64,000 nt of DNA, taken from assembly GCA_905182995.1 (NCBI GenBank), contig CAJJDP010000002.1, positions 248,001 to 312,000 of the forward strand. Reading direction: 5' to 3'. A program made the position numbers and the translations under genes. The notes under the pieces are model-generated. The model did not search any database. It saw nothing but the letters and a program-made list of their open reading frames with translations, and was not told the DNA's origin. Shown here in pieces: positions 23,638-33,823 of this stretch; position 1 is the first letter of the stretch, and each line of letters begins with the position of its first letter. The stretch comes from Paramecium octaurelia. Its lineage: Eukaryota; Ciliophora; Oligohymenophorea; Peniculida; Parameciidae.

Positions 23638-24584
23638 AAGTTTGTTTGCATAAATTAAATTAATATTCCTTATTGGAAAATGGAGATTCAGAACCATTAG
23701 AAAAGGGAAAGAAAGCCGCATTTTATAAAAATTTTGATGATTTTAATATAAAACTTAATTCTATTAAGCAGACTCTTGAGTAAATAGAATAATTTCATGC
23801 AAATTATGAAGACTAGCATTAAAATTAAACACAAATACATTAAAATACAGGAGCATCATATTATTCAAAAAATAAAGAAGTGGATTAACAATAGATAAAA
23901 GTTGTTTCTATCGATAATATAAATTAAGTGACTAAAATATAAAATTAAGAGTAGAGAGTTAAAAATACGAAGGATCAATAAAGTTAAATTGAAAGAATTG
24001 AACGTTAAGCTGAAAAAGGTGAATACAATAAGAGTTAAGCTGAAACAGTTGATTAAAATAAGAGTTAAGCAGAAACAGTTGATTAAAATAAGATTTAAGA
24101 TTAAAAAGTTGAATAAAATAAGAGTTAAGCTGAAAAGGCTGAATACAATAAGAGTTAAGCTGAAAAGGCTGAATAAAATAAGAGTAAAGCTGAAAAGGCT
24201 GAATACAATAAGAGTTAAGCTGAAAAAATTGAGAGCAATAAGAGTTAAGCTGAAAAATTTTAATGCAATATAGATCACTAATAAGTATTGGCATACTTGC
24301 TTTAATAAAAAGTAAAAAGAAATATAAATACTTTTCCTCAATGTATTTGCAATGAGAGAGTTAAAATAACAGATTTACTAAGTTTGGATAATAGGAACTT
24401 GTTTGATTAACTTCTATCATAATAGGTAGAAAATATTTTTCAAAATATTTAAGATAAGTAGGTGTTTAAGTGCATTAATAGCTTTTGTACATTTAAGTGT
24501 TTAGCGGAAAAAAATATTGATAAATACCAAACATTTTATTGTACTCTTTGTGAAGAATATTCTGTCTATTTTAAAAAAAATTGA
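23493..24584 (+). CDS. protein with 10-residue tandem repeats and a C-terminal cysteine cluster, 363 aa
   Basis: Start ATG 23493 (after an AT-rich flank) to TGA 24582-24584. The first 165 residues are Q/K-rich and helical. Eight copies of a 10-residue repeat follow (consensus NKSQAEKAEY), strongly charged and probably one long helix. The C-terminal 90 residues carry paired cysteines: CIC, then KCINSFCTFKC, then YCTLC. This resembles part of a RING/IBR-type zinc-binding module. The frame stops two residues beyond an A8 run, just after the last pair, where an IBR would continue, so the end may be truncated by an indel. The 3' end from 24223 on is present again at 25586-25947 because of the assembly duplication. 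Confidence 0.6.
24021..24260 (+). repeat. eight 30-bp tandem repeats
   Basis: Eight near-identical 30-bp units in exact register, typically gaataMaata agagttaagc tgaaaaggct. They vary at a few positions (gaatac / gaataa / gattaa; aaggct / acagtt). They encode the NKSQAEKAEY decapeptide array. A ninth, partial unit precedes at 24003. Because the unit is a multiple of three, several frames on both strands are open, but only the frame continuous with the flanking gene is meaningful. Confidence 0.9.
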
Positions 24585-25275
24585 ATATGACAATTGAGTT
24601 TGCATTTTCACAAAATGAATAAAATCATCATTCTCAAACATTTTTAACAAATATATTATAATATAAACATCAGTCTTACTAGAATTTCATTAAGAATAAT
24701 TATAGTGTATAATTTACATTCTTAGAATAATTTCAAAGACTTCTAGCCTTAATTTTTTGGAGCTACACTTACCAATTCTAATTGTTTGCATCTCTGGAGT
24801 TGATTAAAATCTATTTGCTTGATTTAACAATAAATCTGTGAAAATTTATGAATTCACTTGGTTTTGGTTAATCATCGGAAGAGTGGCATATCTAATACAT
24901 CCTACTCTTAGTTTGAGTGATATTAATTGGGATATTGCAGTTTAATAATATTAGGATTAGCTCTAATGTGCTTGCCATATATTTAGATTGAAAAAATCAA
25001 TGTTTGGAGATTATTGCTAGAAATTATTCCTACAGAAGAAAGTGATAAACAGCAATTGATATTCTTTGATGAGAATGAAATTTATTTATTAATTTATTTA
25101 AATTATTTAAATAAAATATCTCTAAACACTTTGAGAATACAATTCCTTTGATCACAACTCACAGTGTTGATAATTAACTTATAACTAATGATGAAATATT
25201 ATACATTACTTATCATAAGTGATGAATGATCCGTTCGCTGATATAAATATATATATATATATTAAAATTTAATAA
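24585..25275 (+). other. unresolved region with WD40-like traces
   Basis: No single frame is open through this stretch. Pieces in different plus-strand frames look coding: MTIEFAFSQNEQNHHSQ, then FNNKSVKIYEFTW (reminiscent of a WD40 blade end), then MCLPYIQIEKINVWRLLLEI with a hydrophobic lead. It may be a gene with several unrecognised introns, or a decayed WD40 gene. The whole stretch recurs unchanged in the second copy at 25948-26638. A run of alternating TA lies at 25244-25261. Confidence 0.35.
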
Positions 25276-25584
25276 ATGCCTAAAGACGCTAGAGGAAAAA
25301 ACAGGAAATGGGGGAATCACAAGGATAGATAATTCGAATAAGTCAACGAGGGTGAATTGATTGAATAATTAAAACACCAGGCGGAAGACGATTCAGAGGA
25401 TGACGAGGAAGTTGAATAAGTAGATTAACCTTAAAAAGTTGAATAAAAACAGGAAGGCTAAGAGGAGTAACAATAAGAAAAAAAGAAGAAAAAGAAAAAG
25501 TAATCTAAATTTAAATGTGTTTAGAAGAGTGACTGCTGAAGGAGTACCAAAACCAAAAAAATAAAAGAGAAATCTTGACATGCC
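25276..25584 (+). CDS. small acidic/lysine-rich gene, first copy, cut by the N
   Basis: Same sequence as the start of the complete gene at 26639. The frame runs from ATG at 25276 through the intron at 25500-25524 and is cut at 25584, just before the N. It should be treated as the same gene as the complete copy, seen twice through the assembly overlap. Confidence 0.6.
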
Positions 25585-25585
25585 N
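25585..25585. other. single N: contig junction
   Basis: The only ambiguous base in the window. It separates two exact 1,362-bp copies, so it marks a join between contigs whose overlap was not collapsed. Confidence 0.95.
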
Positions 25586-25947
25586 AAAAAATTGAGAGCA
25601 ATAAGAGTTAAGCTGAAAAATTTTAATGCAATATAGATCACTAATAAGTATTGGCATACTTGCTTTAATAAAAAGTAAAAAGAAATATAAATACTTTTCC
25701 TCAATGTATTTGCAATGAGAGAGTTAAAATAACAGATTTACTAAGTTTGGATAATAGGAACTTGTTTGATTAACTTCTATCATAATAGGTAGAAAATATT
25801 TTTCAAAATATTTAAGATAAGTAGGTGTTTAAGTGCATTAATAGCTTTTGTACATTTAAGTGTTTAGCGGAAAAAAATATTGATAAATACCAAACATTTT
25901 ATTGTACTCTTTGTGAAGAATATTCTGTCTATTTTAAAAAAAATTGA
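25586..25947 (+). pseudogene. duplicated 3' end of the decapeptide-repeat gene
   Basis: A copy of 24223-24584: the last two repeat units and the cysteine cluster, ending in the same TGA. It has no start because the contig begins here. It is an assembly artefact rather than a true pseudogene. Confidence 0.8.
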
Positions 25948-26638
25948 ATATGACAATTGAGTTTGCATTTTCACAAAATGAATAAAATCATCATTCTCAA
26001 ACATTTTTAACAAATATATTATAATATAAACATCAGTCTTACTAGAATTTCATTAAGAATAATTATAGTGTATAATTTACATTCTTAGAATAATTTCAAA
26101 GACTTCTAGCCTTAATTTTTTGGAGCTACACTTACCAATTCTAATTGTTTGCATCTCTGGAGTTGATTAAAATCTATTTGCTTGATTTAACAATAAATCT
26201 GTGAAAATTTATGAATTCACTTGGTTTTGGTTAATCATCGGAAGAGTGGCATATCTAATACATCCTACTCTTAGTTTGAGTGATATTAATTGGGATATTG
26301 CAGTTTAATAATATTAGGATTAGCTCTAATGTGCTTGCCATATATTTAGATTGAAAAAATCAATGTTTGGAGATTATTGCTAGAAATTATTCCTACAGAA
26401 GAAAGTGATAAACAGCAATTGATATTCTTTGATGAGAATGAAATTTATTTATTAATTTATTTAAATTATTTAAATAAAATATCTCTAAACACTTTGAGAA
26501 TACAATTCCTTTGATCACAACTCACAGTGTTGATAATTAACTTATAACTAATGATGAAATATTATACATTACTTATCATAAGTGATGAATGATCCGTTCG
26601 CTGATATAAATATATATATATATATTAAAATTTAATAA
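25948..26638 (+). other. second copy of the unresolved WD40-like region
   Basis: Same sequence as 24585-25275. The same frame breaks occur in both copies, as expected if both derive from the same molecule. Confidence 0.6.
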
Positions 26639-26984
26639 ATGCCTAAAGACGCTAGAGGAAAAAACAGGAAATGGGGGAATCACAAGGATAGATAATTCGA
26701 ATAAGTCAACGAGGGTGAATTGATTGAATAATTAAAACACCAGGCGGAAGACGATTCAGAGGATGACGAGGAAGTTGAATAAGTAGATTAACCTTAAAAA
26801 GTTGAATAAAAACAGGAAGGCTAAGAGGAGTAACAATAAGAAAAAAAGAAGAAAAAGAAAAAGTAATCTAAATTTAAATGTGTTTAGAAGAGTGACTGCT
26901 GAAGGAGTACCAAAACCAAAAAAATAAAAGAGAAATCTTGACATGCCAGAATCAGAAGAGGAAGATGAGTCACAATATTATTGA
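26639..26984 (+). CDS. small acidic/lysine-rich protein, 106 aa (possibly PDAP1-like)
   Basis: ATG 26639 to TGA 26982-26984 with one 25-nt intron (26863-26887). The product begins MPKDARGKNRKWGNHKDRQF. An acidic block (AEDDSEDDEEVEQ), a glutamine-rich stretch, a lysine run, and a tail with MPESEEEDESQYY follow. The basic N-terminus with an acidic SEDDEE block loosely recalls the heat/acid-stable phosphoprotein PDAP1, but the similarity may be compositional. It is probably an intrinsically disordered nuclear or RNA-associated protein. This is the complete copy; the one at 25276 is the same gene. Confidence 0.6.
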
Positions 26985-27167
26985 ATGTAATATATAGATG
27001 ATTAATATTAAACATAATTAATTTGAGACATAAATATATTCTAAGGAAAAAGGAATGTTACTGTTTCAAAAAGCATAATTACGAAATGAGCATTAAATTA
27101 TTCTAGACTTTTAATAACAATGCATAAATAATAATTGTATAGATATCTATGGGGATGAATAATTTAA

Positions 27168-29078
27168 TCATTCAAAAAATACTTCATATGCTCTCATCAC
27201 TCTTTAGTACATAGTCTTGTACATGACTTAATCTTCTGAATAGTTTTTTTTCCTTAGTTCAAAAAATGCTGTGTAATTCACTAGAGTAGAATCAGTGTGT
27301 GAAAATACTGAGTCAAGTGTTAATAAGATGAAAAGATCATCAACAAGAACTAGCGTTGGAAGAACTTTATGAAGTGAATCTAGATTATTTCTAATTTTAA
27401 CAATTTCTGGGAAGAGCAATCGAGCTAACCCTAAACTTAGATCATAGAGAACTTTAAAAAAATTCTTATTGCACTCGAAATTAGAACTCATAAATTCTTT
27501 ATTAACATTCAATTTTTAAAATGCTTTTTCATTCATTTATTAAAATTACTATAACTAATCTTATGATGCACTGTAAACATATTGTTAAGTGATATTTAAT
27601 TCTTTTTCAAGTACTTTTTTAATTTTTTCTCTATCTAACCCTTCAGTTAGGAAATTTTCCCAATCAGTGTCATTTACGCCTATTGGATTATTAATATCCC
27701 AACAACAGTAATATTTAAAGTTTTTATTAACTTCCATCCATTCCACTAATCCTCTATTAATAATAAGTTCAAATTTATTCAATCCAAATCTTAGTGATTT
27801 TAGATGATCTGAAATGTCTACTTTGCTTTTTTCAAAGATTAATTTATTAGCTAAGGTTAACTCATATTCTTTGACTCGTTAACTTAGTAGTCTTAGGAAC
27901 ATACATTTTCCCTTTTCAAAAGTAAGTCTACTAATCAATTTAGAGAAGATATCTTCATTTTTTCTTTATTTTTCAGCTTAATCGATAACAACATTGGCAT
28001 TTTCATGGATTCTTTCAATTTCCTATTCAGAATGATCATTCATTTCGAAATCAAAGTCATCAATTTTGGCTTCATTGATATCTACCGAATCATCTTAAGG
28101 TTCATGATATTCAAAAATGTTCAATCCCATTTCCTTTAATAATTTATTTTGAAACAAAGGACATGCGAATAAATCGTTCCAATCTATTCTGTCTTCTTCT
28201 CTATATCTCATCATTTATACAATAATTTATTATAAAGGTTATGAAACTTGCATACCAGTTTTTGGAAACTCAATAAAATCTCTTTTCATTAATTCCATTA
28301 GTTTAATTTCACTCGCATAGAATTCCTTGTATGGATATTTCTTGAAACACATAAAATAGAGAGTAGCTCCTAGACTCCAGATGTCGCATTTATCAGTATA
28401 ATCACCTAAAGGGATTCCAGAATGTATTTACCTAAAATAACCTAAGGAGCAATAGTAGCTCTGGTTCCTAGATAAGAATGCAGTTAAGTTTTTGAGTTGT
28501 GTTATTTTGCAAATCCGAAATCGGCTATTTTTAAAACTCCTTTTCGAATAAGTATGTTTTCAGGTTTTACATCTCTGTGTATAATTTATTTGCTCCTGAG
28601 GTATTTAAATCCATTAAGGATTTCTCCAAACTTGTATCTAATCTCTGGCTCAGTGATTTCTTTGTTTTCCTTTATGAATTCAGACAGAGACTAAGATCAT
28701 TAGGAATTTATTTATACTGTACCTTTTCATTGCAGAGTTCCATAACCATATAAATAACATTTTGTAATTTCTTAACGTCATACAGCTTAACGATATTGGG
28801 ATGTTTAAGCAATTTTAAAGCACAAATCTCTTTTCTAACCGCATCCAAAGTCATTTTCTCTCTATCACTCATTAATGCCATATTCTCTGGAAGTTCCATT
28901 TTCTTAATGGCACATTCTTTGTCGTTTTCTTTATTCTGACTGAAAGGGAATTAGACAAAACTTACACTTAGAAATTGAATCCTCGATACACTTTGCCAAA
29001 TGCACCTTCACCAATTACATCGTCTGGATTATAAAAATACTTATCCAATAATATATAGTTTTTTCCATGCAATTCCAT
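27168..29078 (-). CDS. ULK-like serine/threonine protein kinase, 608 aa
   Basis: Three introns (28406-28431, 28691-28722, 28940-28965). The kinase domain occupies residues 1-290: IGEGAFGKV, catalytic lysine in CAIKKM, MELCNEK hinge, HRDVKPENIL, ADFGFA, and SLGATLYFMCF. The last helix reads MMRYREEDRIDWNDLFACPL. All catalytic residues are present, but the APE motif reads APQ (codon TAG at 28442-28444), a loss of the conserved glutamate. The C-terminal 310 residues are helical and unassigned. It shares the ULK/Atg1-like style with the kinase at 9.2 kb. Its start is 79 bp from the divergent start of the next gene. Confidence 0.85.
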
Positions 29079-29157
29079 GGTCTGTAGTTTTTAGGATTTG
29101 CTTTTGAATTTCTCATTACCTGATTATTAATTTGACATTTATATTTTTAACAATCAA

Positions 29158-30446
29158 ATGTACGATCATCCCTAAAGTGGTTTAATGGAAGCTCACTCCT
29201 TCAATTTGGATTGTCTCTCCTAAGATATCCATCAAATCAAGCAAACACTCTAAGGTTGGACGACCATTTTCAGTCAACTGATGGAAATCACAATTGAAAC
29301 CCATAAGCAGAATCAATACAATGTAAACGCATAGTCTCTATTTGTTAAGGCATCCCTATTGCAATAGTTAATAGCCACCCAACAACGTAGACACAAACAT
29401 TCTCAGCCCAAAGACCAAATAAAATTGTCACCCATAAGACCCCATAAAACAGAACCAGATGAAGTAATCAAGCCAGAAAACTTTTCTAAAATATTTAATA
29501 ACCCCAAGAAGGTAATCATGTAATCGCGCTCTCTTAGATATCCATTATGCAACTTCAAGGGACTCCTTTTGATTCAGCATTTGAAAGTATCAACAAAGAA
29601 CTCGAAGAACCTTATAGAGAAGACCAGTATCTATCTGTGCCTAAATCCATGCAGATGTCAGTCGATTTAAACAAACAGAAGAAGAATCAGCAACTTGAAT
29701 TGCAGCAACCCCAAAGTGCCAAGAATAATTATGAAAACAAACAATTCGCTTTCAATGCCAAAGTTATGCGTTCCTAAGATATTAAAGCCAACAAAGAGAA
29801 TCATCAGCATCACTTATCCATGAATAGACCTGATTCCAAACGAATTCTAGACTAACCACAATTATCAACGGTTGTTGAAGAAAACCAATCACCCTGCATG
29901 AGTCCGTATGAAAATAATTTCAGATGTAACTATGCTTTTCTAAACCAGATTCCATTGCCTAATCTCATAGATAATATGAATAATGCAGCACTGCCAAAAC
30001 ATCCTAAAATAGTCAAAGACCCCTTAATTATTTCCAACAATAACCTATGCAATCAGACAATAACAGGTCTTCCTCAAAATCTTGTTATGGTAATCAATAA
30101 ACTCAAGTCCTTTCCAATAATACCAACTTGATCAATTAACAATAGTAGGCTCAATAACAAACATCTTCACAAAACCCATTCTTGAACAACCTTAATAATG
30201 CAAGCACTAAAAATGTTAAATAAGCTCCCACATCCACTACTAACCTCCCTTTTAAATAGTAATTTGAAATTATGAATCAAGTAAGTTATATTAAATAATT
30301 AGATTTCAAATTAAAGAGCCAAAAGTTATAGTGAGTAAAATTGCAAGAAATAGTTGAGTAAACGCTGTCTAGACATTGATCTCCTAGATAAATAATATGA
30401 GACTAGTTAGGAATTAATTTGGAAAGCATAAAGGACAAAAAAATGA
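29158..30446 (+). CDS. Q/N/S-rich, probably disordered protein, 405 aa
   Basis: Three introns (29512-29537, 29926-29948, 30281-30302) keep one frame to TGA at 30444-30446. The first 90 residues could fold (QIKQTLQGWTTIFSQLMEI). The rest is low-complexity glutamine, asparagine, serine and proline (SNNTNLINQQQQAQQQ), with a short charged C-terminus. GC content is higher here than in the flanks, typical of a conserved coding region. No domain is recognised. It shares a 79-bp divergent promoter with the ULK-like kinase, which hints at co-expression. Confidence 0.7.
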
Positions 30447-30703
30447 TTACTATTCTATAATGTAAATTTAATAATTTTAATCTTTGTATATATATATATA
30501 GAGCCTAACTTAAATCTTAAAGTCAAATTATTTCCTTTTCATCTTTGTAGCTAATTTCAAGATGGCATATTTGCTATACTACAACATATTTGTTTAATCC
30601 TAACATATTTGAATAAATAGAGATTCTATTAATTTATAAGGAATATGAATATTATTTAATTAATATCATTATCAAACAATATTAATAATAATTATTAACA
30701 ATA

Positions 30704-30994
30704 ATGCCTGTACCTAATAGTTCATATCCAATACCCTTAAGAACAGTTCTCAAAATAGCTCCAGTTTGTATGGTGCTTACAACCCTTGGAACCTTATTGC
30801 CAGTTTGTTTATATGACATTCTTTATCACTCACATGAAAGAATTGATAAATTCTTTTGGAGATCAAGCAGATTTGAGCGCTTTATTAGATGTAGAGACAT
30901 GAAATTGCGTACATTTTGGTATGAAGCAATGGATTGGTAACCCACTGGCAGAGAAAGCTTTATTTCTACTAGACCATAAGTAGCTGACCCATGA
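30704..30994 (+). CDS. small membrane protein, 96 aa
   Basis: An intronless frame from ATG 30704 to TGA 30992-30994. One hydrophobic segment near the N-terminus (VLKIAPVCMVLTTLGTLLPV) is followed by a basic, aromatic-rich tail (RIDKFFWRSSRFERFIRC). Size and layout suit a ciliate-specific mitochondrial inner-membrane subunit, but that is a guess. Codon use is clearly coding. Its stop is 36 bp from that of the proteasome gene. Confidence 0.6.
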
Positions 30995-31030
30995 GAGGAG
31001 TGAATAATAAAAATCATATAATAATAATGT

Positions 31031-31813
31031 TCATTATGTGTGTAATTTCTCATTAGCCCTTGATTTGAATCCATTAAAGTCCCATTTGGTTTCTACTCTT
31101 TCTGGCTCTTCAATGTGAGCACCTTCTGCATCAATATATGCCAATTAAATTACATCATGAGCTCTGCAATCCCTACAGAATAGGACCTATTAATAGAATC
31201 AAGTGGTACTTTAAAGCATTCTCTAATTACTTATTTGGCCTAATCAAGAGTGCAATTCTCATTCCAATAATTACTAATGATGGCTTTACAGAAGTAACTA
31301 GCGAATCCAGTTGTAATGAAGTTTGATTCTAAGTAGGTACCATAGATATCAACAAGTGATAAGTATCTTTCCCCATTGTGAAATCCCTAAATTTTTGAGT
31401 AATTAATACAGCTATGACATTCTGTAAATACAATGGGTTAATTTTGCATCTTTTTTTATAGGACAATCTTGCTAAGAAATTTCCATAATCTTTAGGTGAA
31501 GGATGAACACCATCATCGTATTATAAGGCTGCTCTATCAATTTTTGCTAATTCCTTCACCACTTGTTAGAAATCAGAAAATTCACCACTGGATGCGTAAA
31601 TTGTATTTTTGGATATTTATGCAATCTTTTATACATTTCTAAATTCATTATTCTCATTTCATACTTGAATGCAGCCATACTTCCATAACTACAAAGAGTA
31701 TCTGTCCCAACAATTACTCCTCCATTGTAAACCAATGCAATAACACTACCTCCTGTTACAACAGGGGATGTTGTATGTTGCTATTCACCTGAGATTTCGG
31801 AATTGAAAATCAT
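31031..31813 (-). CDS. PSMB4: 20S proteasome subunit beta type-7 (PSMB4 / Pre4)
   Basis: The N-terminal part reads TTSPVVTGGSVIALVYNGGV and TDTLCSYGSMAAFK, matching beta-7 (human PSMB4 has GSYGSLARF). Later segments also match: ASSGEFSDFQQV, KINPLYLQNVIAGFHNG and TTGFASYFCKAII. The C-terminus reads GAHIEEPERVETKWDFNGFK. Introns at 31187-31209 and 31387-31409 are clear. Beta-7 is a structural, non-proteolytic subunit of the core-particle ring, consistent with no catalytic Thr/Lys set. Between the codons for RIMNLE and TIYASS (31590-31640) the frame shifts by one. Either a 29-nt intron lacking an AG acceptor or a missing A in the A5 run explains it. Confidence 0.88.
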
Positions 31814-32587
31814 GATGTATATATTTAAATAATTAATACTGATGTTGCATAATTTAATAAATCATTAATCAATTTATTAAGGCTTTAACACTATGTATCT
31901 GATTGATAGGATCAAGGAAAGTCATCATAAATTTCTTAAATCAAATGCGATTTGTTATTTTACATTTATTTTTGGTAATGTTAAATGGAAACATATTTAT
32001 CTAAAAAATCTACTTCCTATTATCTCTTAAGTTCAAGATAAATGTATTGTTTTTATTGCAATATTTCATATAAAGTCAGTTGTTTTTTAAACATAACACA
32101 AGGTTTAGATTATGCAAGCTCATTTTCATAAAATAATCCTAAATGAAACATTTACAGTACTCTGAATTTGGTAAATCATTCATCAACTCTCAAATTAAAC
32201 TCTCTCTCTCTATTTTTATTCTATATCTTCGAATATTAGGATTAATAGTATGTGATATGTTTAAGAATGTGAAATAGAAATATTGAAGTTTTTTTTTCTT
32301 TTATATATCTTATCCTAATATTCTTTATGAATATAACATACTATTCTGACTTAATCTTTTAAATACTCGATATACTTATAGGTGTGGGTTTCATTTAGTA
32401 GTTTAAATTAGTATATTAATTATATTTAAAGAGTAGTATGCTATTGTTTATGAATTTTTTAAGTATGGATATGGCAATCTTGAGATCTTTAAGATATTGC
32501 TATTTTTAATCAAGGGAATATTGGGGGAATATCGTATTTGATTTAACAGTTTCTTAAATTTTTAATAATTTTAATATTTTATTTAAA
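31814..32587. other. divergent intergenic region with crossed inverted repeats
   Basis: 770 bp between the starts of PSMB4 (minus) and the leucine-rich-repeat gene (plus). A plus-strand frame of 90 codons at 31893-32165 is open but has no motif and no coding-like composition. Two pairs of inverted repeats, listed separately, lie at 32231-32345. Confidence 0.45.
32231..32345. repeat. two interleaved inverted repeats (12 bp and 10 bp)
   Basis: gaatattaggat at 32231-32242 is the perfect reverse complement of atcctaatattc at 32312-32323. aatagtatgt at 32244-32253 is the perfect reverse complement of acatactatt at 32336-32345. The arms are ordered A, B, A', B', so the two stems cross, which is a pseudoknot arrangement if transcribed. 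As DNA it could be a bipartite factor-binding site. In AT-rich DNA short inverted repeats are common, but two adjacent perfect ones are not. Confidence 0.7.
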
Positions 32588-33790
32588 ATGGACTAGACTC
32601 ACAAATCAATAATTACGGAGATCTTGCCCAATACTAAGAGAACTCTTGAGAGGAGATAAAAGTAATTGGAGGAGGAACAGAAGAAGAAAAGAGAGGTAAT
32701 ATTAGAAGTGATGTAATTATCTAGTAAGAGACACAACAAAAGGAGTAAGCAGAAAAGCAAAAGAAATTCTAATAATATTTGATTGAATAAGAAAGAATTA
32801 AGAAATAGGAGGAAGATCGAAAAAAAGAGGAAGAAAAAAGAAGTTAAGAAGAAATATAGTAGATGAATACATTAAAGGGTGAGTATGGTAATATGATGAT
32901 CGATCTGGCTACTGGAGATTCTAAATTAGATTACACTATTTCAGGATTAGATCTGAGACCAACTTAGATTAGAGTTTTAGTGAAGGTTACAGAAAATAAT
33001 AACACATTAAAAGGATTATCAATGAGTAGGAAACGTATAGCTGATGAGGAAGGATAGGAGATAGCAGCAAGTTTAGAAAAGAATATGGTCTTAGAAAGGT
33101 TGATCTCATAATCTATATTAGATTAGAACTGGAAGGGAACAATCTTGGGCCAAAGACATTAGTTGCCATTTCAAAATTATTAGAATTCAATAAATCTATT
33201 CGTGTTATTGATTTAGAAAATAATAATTTAACTAATCATGACAAAGATAGGAATACTTACGATTATAGTGGAATATATGCTATATGTGAGGCACTTGAAA
33301 AAAATGATACTCTCTTGTAATTAAATCTATGTAACTGCAAACTCGATGAAAAATGCGGTGAAGCTCTGGCTAATGCTTTAAGAGATAACACAAGTTTGAT
33401 TTGTTTAGATATCACTGAAAATCCAAAGATGAATCTAAATGATGTTAGAAAGTGCTAAGAATATTTGATTAGAAATAAAAAGATATACGATGATGAGCGT
33501 TACAGAGAATTCCAAGAAAGGCAAAGAATTAGAAATGAAGATTAAACTTCCACTATTTAAATGCAAGATAAGGAAAAGGCTATTACAGCTTAAGAGGGTA
33601 TCGAATAAAGGTAGATTTTTGATTGTTAATTTCTAGAATGAATGCCAGAAGACTCGAGTTGGAATAACACTGGAAAGAGGAATTAGAGAAGGAGGCCAAA
33701 TTGAAAGAAAAAACTGTGCATAATTTAATGAAACAAGCTAAATTACTTGGTAAAAAGAAAGGCAAAGGTGGAGGTGCAAAAAAAAAGTGA
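32588..33790 (+). CDS. leucine-rich-repeat protein with coiled-coil ends, 374 aa
   Basis: Three introns (32696-32724, 33099-33121, 33611-33636); the second begins GTT instead of GTA. Residues 1-85 are a charged coiled coil (QKKFQQYLIEQERIKKQEE). Residues 100-260 hold ribonuclease-inhibitor-type LRRs: LELEGNNLGPKTLVAIS, IRVIDLENNNLTNHD, LNLCNCKLDEKCGEALANAL and LICLDITENP. A charged helix follows, and the tail is KKKGKGGGAKKK. LRR proteins with coiled-coil flanks are common in cilia, for example dynein regulatory complex or LRRC-type proteins, so an axonemal role is plausible but inferred. Confidence 0.78.
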
Positions 33791-33823
33791 TAAATATAAA
33801 TAAATTATTATTTAGTCATTTAT

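Larger units (their letters stand above)
24223..25584 (+). repeat. first copy of a 1,362-bp exact duplication
   Basis: This segment is the same as 25586-26947 everywhere I compared, including the intergenic part. It starts inside the decapeptide-repeat gene and stops inside the small acidic gene at ...gacatgcc. It ends directly at the N. Identity of noncoding sequence and the position of the N argue for two overlapping contig ends placed side by side, not for a biological tandem duplication. Confidence 0.9.
25586..26947 (+). repeat. second copy of the 1,362-bp exact duplication
   Basis: Matches 24223-25584 with an offset of 1,363 bp. It begins in the middle of a 30-bp repeat unit of the decapeptide-repeat gene and runs on without interruption into the complete small acidic gene. 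This copy therefore joins to the correct downstream sequence, whereas the first copy joins to the correct upstream sequence. Confidence 0.9.

Noticed and set aside
24021-24260. CRISPR-like array
   Set aside because: The units are contiguous without unique spacers and encode a protein repeat, in a eukaryotic genome.
23865-24341. Long minus-strand frame rich in Leu/Phe across the 30-bp repeats
   Set aside because: It arises because the 30-bp unit is a multiple of three and keeps other frames open. The plus-strand frame continues into a gene with cysteine motifs, so the minus frame is a shadow.
24223-26947. True tandem gene duplication
   Set aside because: Noncoding sequence matches as well as coding sequence, the breakpoints cut genes, and the only N lies exactly between the copies.
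31893-32165. 90-codon plus-strand frame in the PSMB4/LRR intergenic region
   Set aside because: Only TGA is a stop here, so frames of this length are common by chance in AT-rich DNA. No motif or intron supports it.
32231-32345. Telomerase RNA, because of the pseudoknot-like repeats
   Set aside because: No CCCCAA- or CCCAAA-type template is present nearby.
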